A stretch of DNA of 64,000 bases, from contig OZ018331.1 in the NCBI GenBank assembly GCA_963969495.1, positions 153,186,684 to 153,250,683 of the forward strand, read 5' to 3'. The notes under the pieces are model-generated. The model did no database searches and had not been told where the DNA came from. It saw nothing but the letters and a program-made list of their open reading frames with translations. This DNA comes from Ceratothoa steindachneri. Its lineage: Eukaryota > Arthropoda > Malacostraca > Isopoda > Cymothoidae. A program made the translations under genes and the position numbers. This document shows positions 9,900 through 20,684 of the stretch, in pieces; positions within the stretch are counted from its first letter, which is position 1, and every line of letters starts with the position of its first letter.

Positions 9900-11830
9900 G
9901 CCCCTCCGGAGGGTTGCCCATATTCCTGCCATGTAATTGGTGTGAGGAAGAGTGAAACACTGGTCTGGTTACCCAGTCTTCAGGGACTCTTTGACACTCT
10001 CATTCCCCGCAATTCCTACATGTCCAGGAACCCAGCAGAAGATAATCTCAACATCTGCCCTGTTCACCAAAACTGTGGCATCACAGATATCGTGAACCAA
10101 GGGATGCAGAGATTCCAATGCACCGAGAGTACTCAGGGCACTTTGTGAATCGCTATAAATCACAATCCAGTCTCTGAACCGGGCACATCGCAGTTATCTC
10201 CTGTACTGAGCTGTGTATTGCAACCAGCTCAACCGTGAAGACAGACCAGGCTCCTGATAGAGCCCAGGTGACTTCAAACAGAAGGGATACAGCGTGGAAA
10301 ATGACCCATAGTCAGGATTCCTGGGCAGAACCAGGGGCACCACTGGCCTGAGAGCTCGGTGAGAGCTATGGTTTAGGTCATCAGTATACACTGGCACAGC
10401 TCCAGCATGACACAGAGTGTGCTCCAAAAAGGCATCCTGGGCAGAACCAGGGGCACCACTGGCCTGAGAGCTCGGTGAGAGCTATACTGAGCTCTCAAAG
10501 GAGTTTCCTTGCCTAAAGCCAAAGGGCTTAGGGTAGGATTGGTGTTTCTTGGCAGCATAGGCACCATCGAGATCAGCTGCGGATGCAGCAAGAGCTGTTT
10601 GTGAATGAGTCTGGTATCAGGGTCACATGTACAAGTGAATAATGCATTGTGCATGGCACAGAGCAAGTGGCATCTGTCCAGCATCAACAAGTAGGATCTC
10701 AATGGGGAAAGCTCAGAAGACACCAGTCACCAGGCGAAGGCCGGTGTGCTAGATTAAGTTGACATATTGCAATACACACTCAGATGCAGATGCATAAAAC
10801 TAGCATCCATAGTCAGGCTTCGAACAAACAAAGGATCAATAAAAAAAGTAAGGCAGTAGCCCTATCAGTGCCTGAGGTACTGAACGTCCGGAGCAAGGCA
10901 TATCCATGGTGCGGGTACAAAGGTCCCTAAGGCCGTGAATATGAGCCTCCCAGGTCAGGCGTCTGTCAAATACAAGACCAAGGAAATCGTGAGAGTCCAC
11001 CAGTTCCAAGCCTGGGTCAGGGTGGAGCTATGGATGGTGGCAGAAGTGCACCACCTTCATCTTATTAGCAAAGAACACTTCCCTGTGGGACACCCTCTTC
11101 CTGCTCTAGAGGGCTGGAGAGGGTTTCCCCCATTGTACATGAAATTGAAGATCTTGCAAAATTTGGAAATACAGATTGGGACCCCTCACTCACATTGTGT
11201 GGAAAGTCTCCATGATACCGTAGCGCCATATGTTATCATAGGCCTTCTCTAGATCAAAAAACACTGTGGCATAGTGTTCTCTATGAAGGAAGGCCTTACA
11301 GATGGCATTTTCCAGTCAGAGCAGAGAATCAGACATGGAGTGGAAATTGTGGAAGCCACACTGTGCAGAAGACAGGTGGTCTCCACTGTCCACAAAAAGT
11401 TAATCTAGCATTTACAAATTTCTCCATCAACTTGGACATGCAGGAGGTTAGAGAGATTGGGCTGAAACTAGCCGGGGTAGCGTGAACTTTCCCCAGTTTG
11501 CAAAAAGTGAGCACAGCAGCGATTCACCAGGAGTCTGTGAGGATATGCTCTATCCAGATCATATTGCACAAATTCAACAAAAGAGCAATGCCTCACTTAC
11601 CCAGGTGTACAGGAAAATCATCCATGCCAGGGGTGGTCTCTGTGCACAAAGCCATAGTGGAACTCAACTCACTGAATGTAAACCTGTCTGGAAAGGTTCT
11701 CCACCTATGCAGGTAAAGTCCAGTTGGCAGCCTTCCGCAACATCCTGGCTAGAGAATGTGGCAGGGTTGACATTAAAAAGCTCACCCAATAAAACCCAGT
11801 CACAAGTGGGATTTGATTTTTTTTTAGTTT
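9900..11830 (-). mobile_element. family C LINE, copy 2 (RT to RNase H)
   Basis: The longest minus-strand family C copy. From the right: the RT fingers as KVHATPASFSPISLTSCMSK; motif A, with CCTATGATAACATATGGCG giving AYDNIWRYGIMET; a thumb related to copy 1; and an RNase H end with IYSDSQSALSTLGALESL and IIFCWVPGHVGIAGNES. It aligns with copy 1 (786-2098), copy 3 (14960-15400) and the plus-strand copy at 58.5-62.9 kb. It also contains an internal direct duplication (10317-10373 and 10433-10489). Stops and frameshifts are many. Confidence 0.75.
10317..10489. repeat. internal 57-bp direct duplication, offset 116 bp
   Basis: A segment reading CCTGGGCAGAACCAGGGGCA and onwards to GAGCTCGGTGAGAGCTAT occurs at 10317-10373 and again at 10433-10489. 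Copy 1 of family C (about 1505-1560) has only one equivalent. It is therefore a local duplication within copy 2, likely by slippage or unequal exchange. Confidence 0.7.
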
Positions 11831-12239
11831 TTTAACTATTTTAATTGCTCAAATCCATCATATCAATTAAATTGGCATTAGGTACCAGTATTTCTGATTG
11901 TATTACCTTATAATAGTAGATAAATTTATGTAGCTACCTGCATACCATATGAATATTATAGCTACCAAATGACAAATATTACCTTTATGATTCAATCGTA
12001 TGCATGGAAATAAAATCATAGCCTTAGTTCTTCAATTCATTTTTATTTCAACACAAGAAAAATTAAAATAAGCATTAAGCATAGCTAGGTAGATTCAATA
12101 AAAAATCTTCTTATAAAAGGTATATACCATGAAAACTTCCAATTAAAAATAAAAAAGAATAGCTATAAACTAGCTATTAGCAAACAAGTAAAAAAGGTGT
12201 GACTTCTGTTTACAAAAGTAGATCTAGTTCTATATTATC
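11831..12239. other. A/T-rich stretch without recognised feature
   Basis: The bases are strongly A/T-rich with short poly(A) and poly(T) runs and no open frame of note. It probably includes the 3' flank of the hAT pseudogene to the right. No inverted repeat matching the candidate end at 14011-14025 was found here. Confidence 0.4.
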
Positions 12240-13900
12240 TATATATTTTCACAAGTTTTTGTGCCTCATCACTGCTTAACCTATTCTTTACTTTAGACCA
12301 GACAATTCCAAATGATGAGAATACTCATTCAATTGAACCTGAGCTGGCAGGAAATGTTTGGAGCTTAAAAGAAATTTACAAAAACTTTGAAGCAGCTTTT
12401 TGTTGGTTGATTTATTGTTCTTTTTGTCAATTATCGACCACCATTCACTATGAGATAGCGTAGTCAGTAATTGGCTAGTGAACATTCTTGTGGGAAATGC
12501 ATCAGTATCCTTTAGTTTAAGTAACATTAGCCCAGAAACAAACTCTGGATGTTGCTTGAAAAGCCATTCCTCTGCTTCATCTTGAGTCCTTAACTCATGA
12601 CCTTCAAGAAAAAGAATATAAATCAAATTTAGCTAGCTACACAAATATTAAATATATATTAATATATAACTTAATATTTGAATGTATTGTTTTTTATATG
12701 ATTTAATAGGGAAATAATTTATGCATTTTAAACTTTATCTAAAAAGCGAGGATCAATCATGTATACGAGATAATGGTAAGGTGTCATTGCATTGTTATAT
12801 CTCTTCCTGATAGCTGCGTGGTAATGCTCAAGTTCTTGATTGTTGAGCAAGGACAACCACAATTTAACACAGTCTTACAACTGTCACTTTTCATCTGTAA
12901 AAAACCCAACATTGATACTGTCTTTTATTTTCTTGTATAACTAGCTAAACTGTCAAGATAATAAAGGTGTGTTAGATATTTAAATAATTGTTCCCATAAA
13001 AAATAATATTTACTCTAGTATTCAAGCATTCTAGGTAAGCACAATATTAAATAAAAAGCTTACCTGGTCTAACACTCTACCAAATATTTTCAGTTGGGAT
13101 TGGAGATTATTTGCCTCTCTAAATATTGCCCAGTTTTCAATTATTTTACTGATCTTGACAGGAATATCATTTTATCAACAATTTCAACATAAATTTTGTA
13201 GTTTTTGGTATATGTGTCCAAACAGTTTAATTGGGAGTTCCAGTGGGTTTCATTTGGAAGCTGAGGCATGTGTCCTCCTTTCTCATGTAGCCACCCCTGT
13301 AAAAAACCATAAAATGAAAAGTCCAACAAAAGATGTGAAGTTGGTCCAAAAAAATAAGTAGCTATGTACATTTTAGTTAGATTTGAAATTAATAATTAAC
13401 TGCTAATCAAATCATACATTTTCTGTAATCAATAGAAGAGTTATATCTTTGAATGTTATTTCAAGGTTATTTTATATATTTACTTATGTGTGGTTGATGT
13501 GTGTTTCAAAAATATTTCTGTACCTCAATCACATGTTTGATGACATCTGGGTGCGTCACTTCTTTTTCCAAAAGATTTAAGTAACGTGCAGAACATCCTT
13601 AAGTTAAGAGATTGGGGTAGGTTTCTTTGATTAACTCTTTCATTTTGTTAATTTTATTTTCATTGTCTGTCACCACTGCAAATACTTCTTTATGGCAGGT
13701 TTCCTTCAGATCTTTTATTACATTACATAGCAGTTCAATAAAATACTCTGCTCTTTTCTGATTTGACCCTGAATCAGTTATGCATAAGAGTGTGGGCTTT
13801 TGTCCATCATGTGCACTGTGAGCAATAATTGGGTCATTAGTGACACTACTCCATCCATCATGTTTTGGTTTATTCACTAAAAACTTATTTCAGGAGCTCT
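12240..13900 (-). pseudogene. hAT-type transposase (DUF659) in several exon-like blocks, decayed
   Basis: Minus-strand blocks in the order of a hAT transposase. 13877-13526 has KHDGWSSVTNDPIIAHSA and VFAVVTDNENKINKMKEL, then a stop where YGCSA is expected, then LNLLEKEVTHPDVIKHVIE: this is the DUF659 catalytic region. 13310-13062 has GWLHEKGGHMPQLPNETHWNS. About 12900-12735 has YHAAIRKRYNNAMTPYHYLV. 12626-12240 has EEWLFKQHPEF and NRLSSDEAQKLVKIYR. The blocks are separated by noncoding DNA with splice-like borders: TTTTTTACAG before GWLHEK, GTAAGC after RVLDQ, TTTTTTACAG before the third block and TTCTTGAAG before the last. One frameshift (near 13150) and stops make it a pseudogene. Confidence 0.7.
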
Positions 13901-14955
13901 CCTCCAATCATTTTCCGATTTGGGGGCTTAAATCATGATATTAATGAATTGATCATTGAATGATATATTTGCACTATAGACAAATTTCGCAAAGTCGCAA
14001 CTGATTACCACAATGCCCAGCTCTAGTAACTATTACCAAGTAGCTAGCTAAATATTGCTACTTATTGGTAATTTAGTTAGTACTGGCTGAAATGTGAAAA
14101 ACTATAGGGAGTGGAGCATGTTGCTACTGTACTGTTTAGTGTACACCATGCTCATAGTTAGCCTATTAGTCACCGAGCGAATTGCTTTGAAATCGCCCTC
14201 AAACAATTTAGCCTTGTTACCTCATTATGGAAAATAATAAAATAAAAATTTAAATCCTTTATTATAAATCAAATAATATATCATTTTAATTGCAAAGAAT
14301 TATTCTATTGATTTAACCTAAAAATTATTAATAGACTTCTACATATTTAGAATTATGATTGGAAATATTTGCTTGTTGCTGTTATTTCTTGTTAACTGAA
14401 GAAATGAAGTTACATTTTAGTTACCGCTTCTAAGCCAATGTCATTTTATAGAAAAAGTTGCTTTTTTCTTGTGGATAACTATTTTATATGAAATCATTTT
14501 TAAAATTCATGAGAAAATGGGAAAAAAACAAATTTTATCACCTATTTTTTGGCTAAATAGGCTTTTACCCCTTAGTCCGCTTTGAATAACATGCTGATTT
14601 TAATTGAATGATTTTTAAATGATTTTAATTGGATGACAAACGAAAAACAAGTGTATTGAACAAAAAATAGAAGGAAGTCTGCAAAAAACGGCTGTTTGGA
14701 CATGTGTGAAGCATAAATCAGCCCTTTTTTGCAGCCACTTTATGGTGAGGCACTGTGGCCGGCCCGCAGTATTTGAAAAAAAAAAAATTATCCTAATAAT
14801 CAGGGCCAATACAAGTCTAAAAGTGAAAGGCCACATAAGGCTCTCAGGCAATTACGTAGCACTGAATCAAGGACCTCTGAAAGCCCTCAGGTGACTAATG
14901 GGTTAAAGGTCTCGCAATATGAAAAATAATAAAACCCAATATAACCCCCCCCCCC
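13901..14955. other. A/T-rich stretch; possible hAT end at 14011-14025
   Basis: Mostly A/T-rich DNA without a supported gene. At 14011-14025 the minus strand reads TAGAGCTGGGCATTG, which resembles the first bases of some hAT terminal inverted repeats and would suit the 5' end of the transposase to its left. No matching left end was seen. 14640-14880 includes a GGCCGGCCCGCAG motif and short frames on both strands that I could not assign. Confidence 0.35.
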
Positions 14956-15400
14956 AAAAAAAAAATAAAACTCACTTGGGTGGGTTTTTTCCACCCCTGG
15001 AATGTGAAGAAATTGGCCACGAAGGACTCTGCCACAGACGTGGGGCCCAAGATTGCAGGGCCATTCTCTTGGAGAACAGGAGAGAGATTGGGCTGAAACA
15101 GGCCAGGGTAGCATGAACTTTCCCCGGTTCGTGAAAAGTGAGAATAGAATGCAACTCACTGAATGTAAACCTGTCGTTGAAAGGTTCTCCACCTATGGAG
15201 GTAAAGTCCAGTTGGTGGCCTTCCGTGACATCGGGCTAAATAATGCAGAGAAAGTGGTCAAGAAGGATTCCGCCATAGATAGATGCAGGGTCTGAACAGC
15301 CCTTGAAATCATTTGTGCTGCGCTTATAGCTGACCTAAACTCCTCAATTGAGACAGAGAAATCAGTCATTTCCTGAAATGGGGACTGCCACACTCATGCC
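14956..15400 (-). mobile_element. family C LINE, copy 3 (short RT-upstream fragment)
   Basis: The DNA at 15060-15300 matches 11440-11750 of copy 2 (for example GAGAGATTGGGCTGAAAC, and ACTCACTGAATGTAAACCTG). 14995-15060 matches the plus-strand copy at about 59395-59460. On the minus strand this spans the RT N-terminus, with KVHATLACFSPISLL. The border at 14940-14970 holds C and A homopolymer runs. A small, decayed insertion. Confidence 0.65.
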
Positions 15401-15999
15401 CCGTGCAATGCGCCCTTTTGATCAAATCAGCCTCGAGTTTAAAAGGTCACTACCATCTTCTTCTCCAAATAATATTTATTAATTTTGGTAGACGAATACT
15501 CACGTTTTCCCTTTGTTTGTCTTACTACATTGTTTTCTCGTTTCGGGTTAACAGGGTACGTGCATTCGGATTGAGGTACTTCTTTCATGTCTGCCAAAAT
15601 AAACTCATCTTTGCACAAAAAAGGGGTTCCAAGGAGTCGTTCAACATCTTTCCATCCTACAGGAAATGGACAATGCCAGCACTATGCAGGAATTGTATAA
15701 AAAAAATTTACCTTAAGGTTGGAGTCTAGAAACCTGAGCATTAACCATTAGGAACATGTCCTCCCGGATGCTCTTCATTACTTGCCTTCATTGTTATGTA
15801 CTTCAACAAACGCAACTCCTCACAGACATTTTTTCATTTGCCGAAAGACCAAGACGGGAATGAGTATACTTAGCTAGCTTGCTTCACCTGGTAAAGTATT
15901 GTTAAAACGACATGTACGGAATAAGGAAGATCCCTTAGTACGCTAAGTGGAACTAATCGAAGCCAATTGTAAATATGCACACGCCAGATTTCCAGACAT
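15401..15999. other. unassigned stretch
   Basis: No family motif is visible on either strand. An open frame of 108 codons (15403-15729, plus strand) has no recognisable domain and its composition is not clearly coding. It separates a LINE fragment from a short repeat. Confidence 0.35.
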
Positions 16000-16088
16000 A
16001 AGAACATAAGAAAAGAAGGAGACTGCAAAAGACCATTCATGGCCAACACTTGGCAGCTCCTGTTCCAGTCAACACACAAAAGATTTCT
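16000..16088 (-). repeat. 89-bp short interspersed repeat 'R89', copy 1
   Basis: This 89-bp segment differs at only three positions from 21172-21260, in the same orientation. Its minus-strand end is built of TTCTTATG units (CATAAGAA repeated on the plus strand), the kind of 8-mer tail found on CR1-like LINEs. It is best read as a very short 5'-truncated CR1-like copy or a SINE using such a tail. Confidence 0.65.
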
Positions 16089-16287
16089 TACCAGAGAAAA
16101 GTCATCAACATTGTCACCCTTTACAGGAGTTCGTCAGATCTAATCTACAATATACATAAAATGCATCCAGAGGATTATGTCCATTCATGCAACCGCAAAA
16201 TATGATCTCCCCACTCCTTAGAAAAATATATACATATGAAGATAAAAAAAAGTCAGTCCCATCTAACATAACATAACATAATTACAC

Positions 16288-16325
16288 GGATGACAAAAGC
16301 CACAAGGGCCTATCAAAGGTCATCC
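16288..16325 (-). promoter_or_regulatory. CR1-D 3' UTR stem-loop, outer copy
   Basis: A 38-base imperfect palindrome closed by GGATGAC and GTCATCC, lying just before the terminal TTATG repeats. LINE RTs are known to recognise 3' stem-loops, so this could be the RT recognition element; that role is inferred. A second copy lies at 16405-16442. Confidence 0.55.
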
Positions 16326-16404
16326 GCCTCCGTCAAAACCCACCCACAAAAAGCACCATCACCAGGGGAAGACAAAATCAAAGTCCCCCACAATATAATA
16401 TAAC

Positions 16405-16442
16405 GGATGACAAAAGCCACAAGGGCTCATCATAGGTCATCC
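16405..16442 (-). promoter_or_regulatory. CR1-D 3' UTR stem-loop, inner copy
   Basis: The same 38-base palindrome (GGATGAC ... GTCATCC) as at 16288-16325, 117 bp further from the 3' end. The two differ at only a few bases. Both are kept in the opposite-strand CR1-D fragment (24101-24138 and about 24218-24255), so the duplicated hairpin belongs to the family. Confidence 0.55.
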
Positions 16443-16597
16443 GAGTCAAGCGGCCTCTTTTTCAAGGCACCCAAACTCCCAGGAAAACTACATCCAGAGG
16501 ATTGCATCCAGAAACAAGGGTATCACCAATCAAGGCTTGTCAAGAACTAAATCATGCAGCTATAGATATATACAAACAATATTAATATATACAAAAC

Positions 16598-19501
16598 TTA
16601 GGAACCATCACAACCTTCCCTTCCCATAAACTCATCCAACCTACTCTTAAATACATTTAGATTTGGACTACCTACTACCCTCTGCGGCAATTTGTTCCAG
16701 AAGTCTACCACTCTATTGGTGAAAAAATATTTTCTTAAATCCAACCTACACCCTTGCTTTTTAATTTTCAAGTGGTGACCTCTAGTCCGATTTCCATCAT
16801 CTAACTCAAAAAACTTGCTAACATCCAATTTATCTATCCCGGAAAAAATTTTAAACAGCTCAATCATATCCCCTCTCACACACCTCCTTTCGAACGAGAA
16901 CATATTTAATACCCTCAGTCTATCTTCATATTCAAGGTGCCTCAGGGAAGGAATAATCTTTGTTGCCCTCCGTTGCACTGACTCAAGAAGGTTAATATCG
17001 TGTCTAAAATGTGGGGACCATGCCTGTATACAGTACTCTAGATGTGGCCTAACATAAGAGTTATAGAGTTTAAGAATAACCTCCTTACTTTTGTAACTGA
17101 CATTTCTCTTAATAAAACCCAGCACTCTATTTGCCCTATTTCTTGCTTCAATACACTGCTTAGAAAACCTTAATGACTTATCTATTACTACTCCTAGATC
17201 TTTCTCATCCTCTACTGAGCTCAGCCAATGCCCATCCATTTCATAGTTAAATTCTCTATTATCTTTTCCCATGTTAATAACTTTGCACTTATCAAGGTTG
17301 AAAGTCATTTGCCACTTATGTGCCCAGGATAACAATTTATTTAAGTCCCCCTGCACTTTAAAATTATCATCAATATCTTTAACTACAGCTGCTAATTTGG
17401 TATCATCCGCCAAAATTGACACTTTATTATTAACTGCCTCCCCAAGATCGTTTATATAGATGACAAATAATAATGGACCGAGAACTGATCCCTGAGGAAC
17501 CCCACTGATAACATCCATCCACTCTGACTTTACACCATTTAGCACTACCCTTTGCTTCCTGTCTTTCAGCCACTCAGCTATCCAATTTGAAACACCCCCA
17601 CATATCCCAATCATTTTTAATTTATGAACTAGTCTCCTGTGTGGTACCTTATCAAATGCTTTACTAAAATCTAAGTAAATTATATCTACATTCTCTCCCT
17701 TATCTACTTGATCTGTTACAAACTCCAGAAAGTCTAGTAAGTTAGTCAAACATGATCTACCTGATCTAAACCCATGCTGAGCATCGCTGATCAACCCCTC
17801 CCTCTCTAGATGTTGGCAAATCCCTTTTTTAACTATTTTCTCAAGAATTTTACAGACTACAGGAGTTAGGCTAACCGGTCTAAAGTTATTTGGATCCTCT
17901 TTACTACCCTTCTTGAAAATGGGGACTACATTCGCTCTCTTCCAATCATCGGGTATTTCTCCATATTCCAATGACCTAGTATATAACTTGTCCAGAGCTA
18001 TTGAGATACTTTCTACCCCTTCTTTAAGTATCCTAGAATGAATATTATCAGGGCCGGAGGCCTTGGTAGTATCTAAATCACCTATTAGTCCTTTTATCAT
18101 CCTCCGATCCACACAAATGTTAGTAAACACCTCTTTTCCTGACCTATGAGTACTATACATAGGACTATTTAGTTTCTCTTTTGTAAATACTGATGCAAAA
18201 TGACCATTTAGTACCTCAACTATTTCCTCATCAGTTTCTCTCACAAACCCTTTATATTTGATAGGTCCTATTTTAACTCTGCCACACTTGTTATTAATTT
18301 TATAGTAACTAAAGAACTTTCTAGGATCTTTGTTGCTATCCTGAGCTAATTTAATTTCTGACACCCTTTTGTTCTTCTTTATAATCTTATTTAACTCATT
18401 CCTAGCCATTCTATAATCACTTAAATTTTGAATATTATTTTCTACCTGTAATTTTTTATATGCCCTTTTCTTCTCTGAAATTTTTCTAGCTATCTCCTGA
18501 TTCCACCATAATGGTTTCCTACTTTTGTTCCTAATGGCCTTCATTGGGATACATTGTTCTTGGACTACATTTATTATATGCTTGAAAGTATCCCACATCC
18601 CATAAGCATTTTTACCTCTGAATTCTATATCCCAGTCTACCAAATTTAGCAAGCTTCGAAGTCTTACATAATCTCCCTTATGAAAATTTGGAACTTTTTC
18701 AGCATTCTCAGTTATTTTACCCTTCTCAATTCCCAAGTTAAAACGAACTATCTGATGGTCACTATTTCCCAATGCTTCCCCAACAGTCAATTCTTGAACT
18801 AAATGATCACTGTTAGAAAGTACTAAATCTAATATATTGTCCCCCCTCGTTGAATCGTTAACAAATTGATTCAAAAAATTATCCTCAAAGCATTCTATGA
18901 ACCTGCCACTTGTTCTATCCCTACCTATCATATTTTCCCAGTCCACAGAGTTTAAGTTGAAGTCCCCAATAATAACTGCATCTGTTTCACATCCCTTACT
19001 TATTTCCCTTATCATTAGTTCATCTATATCATCAGTCTGCCCAGGTGGCCTGTAAAAAGCTCCCAAATGCACCATTCTATTTTTACTGAACCTAATATCT
19101 ATCCAAAGTGACTCAACTCCATCCTGCTTTATTGAAGTATTTAAACTTGAAACAATGTTGTTTTTTATATAGATAATTATTCCTCCACCAATCCTACCTG
19201 TCCTTTGACTAATGTACATATTATAGCCCTGAAAATCAAATTCACTTATAGTGTCCTTAAATTCTATTTCATTAACCCATGATTCAGTAACGCATAATAT
19301 ATCTATATCCTCATTGCTAATATAACTAAATAGCTCATCCTTCTTGTTTCTAAGACTACGAGCATTTGTATAGAAACAATTTAACCCCCCTATCCCTGAA
19401 GCACCTCTTGAAACTTGAATGACCTCACCTCTATCGCCTTGGAACCTATTTCTGTTATCTGCCAAGTCCATTCTACTTTCAGTACTATAATGTCCTCTCA
19501 T
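16598..19501 (-). CDS. CR1-D ORF2: endonuclease-reverse transcriptase, 967 aa, open
   Basis: Makes a nick with its APE-type endonuclease and copies the element RNA into the target. The endonuclease covers about residues 40-255: NCFYTNARSL (41-50), VTESWV with the catalytic Glu (73), VIIGDFNLNSVDW (176-188) and GNSDHQIVRF (245-254). The RT covers about 470-760: ASGPDNIHSRI (481-491), RPVSLTPVVCK (541-551), IYLDFSKAFDKVPH (608-621, Asp 611), GVPQGSVLGPLLF (667-679) and SILADDTKL (695-703). Both Asp of motif C are kept, but the usual Phe or Tyr before ADD is Leu here; the sister copy at 22.9-24.3 kb has Phe. The ATG at 19501 is the first in frame and lies 23 bp after ORF1. The TAA stop is at 16598. 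Length is normal for CR1 ORF2. Confidence 0.93.
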   Translation of the reverse strand: MRGHYSTESRMDLADNRNRFQGDRGEVIQVSRGASGIGGLNCFYTNARSLRNKKDELFSYISNEDIDILCVTESWVNEIEFKDTISEFDFQGYNMYISQRTGRIGGGIIIYIKNNIVSSLNTSIKQDGVESLWIDIRFSKNRMVHLGAFYRPPGQTDDIDELMIREISKGCETDAVIIGDFNLNSVDWENMIGRDRTSGRFIECFEDNFLNQFVNDSTRGDNILDLVLSNSDHLVQELTVGEALGNSDHQIVRFNLGIEKGKITENAEKVPNFHKGDYVRLRSLLNLVDWDIEFRGKNAYGMWDTFKHIINVVQEQCIPMKAIRNKSRKPLWWNQEIARKISEKKRAYKKLQVENNIQNLSDYRMARNELNKIIKKNKRVSEIKLAQDSNKDPRKFFSYYKINNKCGRVKIGPIKYKGFVRETDEEIVEVLNGHFASVFTKEKLNSPMYSTHRSGKEVFTNICVDRRMIKGLIGDLDTTKASGPDNIHSRILKEGVESISIALDKLYTRSLEYGEIPDDWKRANVVPIFKKGSKEDPNNFRPVSLTPVVCKILEKIVKKGICQHLEREGLISDAQHGFRSGRSCLTNLLDFLEFVTDQVDKGENVDIIYLDFSKAFDKVPHRRLVHKLKMIGICGGVSNWIAEWLKDRKQRVVLNGVKSEWMDVISGVPQGSVLGPLLFVIYINDLGEAVNNKVSILADDTKLAAVVKDIDDNFKVQGDLNKLLSWAHKWQMTFNLDKCKVINMGKDNREFNYEMDGHWLSSVEDEKDLGVVIDKSLRFSKQCIEARNRANRVLGFIKRNVSYKSKEVILKLYNSYVRPHLEYCIQAWSPHFRHDINLLESVQRRATKIIPSLRHLEYEDRLRVLNMFSFERRCVRGDMIELFKIFSGIDKLDVSKFFELDDGNRTRGHHLKIKKQGCRLDLRKYFFTNRVVDFWNKLPQRVVGSPNLNVFKSRLDEFMGREGCDGS

Positions 19502-19524
19502 AATTCCCTGACCACTATTAGTAT

Positions 19525-20684
19525 CTAGTTTCCCGCCCGCAAAGACCTAATAACACGATCATACTCCTCCCACAACACATCTACCCCCCTCCTACTCAAA
19601 TGCAGTCCATCCATCGCATACATTTCTTTCATTCCAACAAACCTATCCCACACATCCACAAACATGACACCTTCCATCTCACACATCCTCCTCACATAAT
19701 CATTCAGCCCAATTGCACGAGACATCCATTCTACCCCAACATCCATTCTTGGAAGCACACCTGTCACAACACCTTTCATTCTACTTTCTTTCACCTTTTC
19801 AATCAACCTCTTGTACCTCTCACGTAACTCACATGCACCCACTTTCTTCACATCATTCACTCCTACATGTGTAATCACAACCGCATCCCTTGCACAGCCA
19901 GACACCAGTTCCTCATACCTATCAGACAGATCTCTCACTCCAGCACCCGGCAAACACACCCTCAAACCATTCAATCTACTTGCATTCAACTTCCTATCTA
20001 AATATCTAACTCGCGAATCACCCATCACAAGCACTTCAGTCAGACTCCTATTCCTAACCCCCACAGACCTAACTCCATCCCCACTCCTATTCTCATTCAA
20101 ACTACCAGTCACTCGAACTCCACCCCCACCCCCATCAGTCATATCACTTCCAGTTACTTCCTCTCTTAGGGCACTGAATCTATTAGTCAAGCTAATAGGA
20201 TCTGTGTCCCTCTGACTCACACACCTATTCTCCCCCTGGCTAACCACCTCAACAGAGGCAACCCTATTCTCACAAAGAACAGGAGAAGCCTCCCTAGCTT
20301 CATGTTTCCTAACCACTCTCCACTGTCCCCCATCCTCACTAGGCCTATTTCTAACTAATCTAAGGGGGCTAACTTCACTATCACTAGAACTATCACATCC
20401 TACCTCCTCCACTGGCCCTCTACCTTCACCTGAAACATCTAACTGGCCTACCTCACCACCTAACCTATTCCCAGCTCTAGGCCTAACACTAAGTTCCCTC
20501 CTGAGCTCAGCACTAACCCCTCCAGCCTACATATCCTGTCTAAATCCTGCCTTCTCATCCCCTCTAAATCTACAATGCATTCACGCAGCCCACATACAAC
20601 ACATGTATACCCCTCACCTAATACACCACAACCAATGCATACATTCCGACACTCATGCTCACTTTCATCCCCAAACTCCATCAC
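19525..20684 (-). pseudogene. CR1-D ORF1: Cys-rich finger plus SGNH esterase domain, one frameshift
   Basis: ORF1 of CR1-type LINEs binds RNA and often carries an esterase domain of unclear role. From ATG 20684 the first 55 codons hold six Cys (CRNVCIGCG, TCVVCGLREC: a PHD/zinc-ribbon-like cluster) and a short helix. Near 20520, in a GGGG run, the frame shifts by one base: RLEG continues as VSAELRRELSV only in the neighbouring frame. That frame stays open to TAG at 19525. The C-terminal half is an SGNH/GDSL esterase with VMGDSRVR (nucleophile Ser), GAGVRDL, HVGVNDV (Asn) and DGLHLSRRG (Asp-x-x-His). The linker is acidic and Ser-rich. Whether the frameshift is real or a sequencing error cannot be told here. 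Confidence 0.85.

Noticed and set aside
16815..17459. Plus-strand short frames inside the CR1-D ORF2 region
   Set aside because: They are antisense shadows of the 967-codon ORF2; the same peptides appear antisense to the second CR1-D copy.
19600..20215. Plus-strand frames opposite ORF1 of CR1-D
   Set aside because: Antisense to the esterase ORF1; composition reflects the ORF1 codons.
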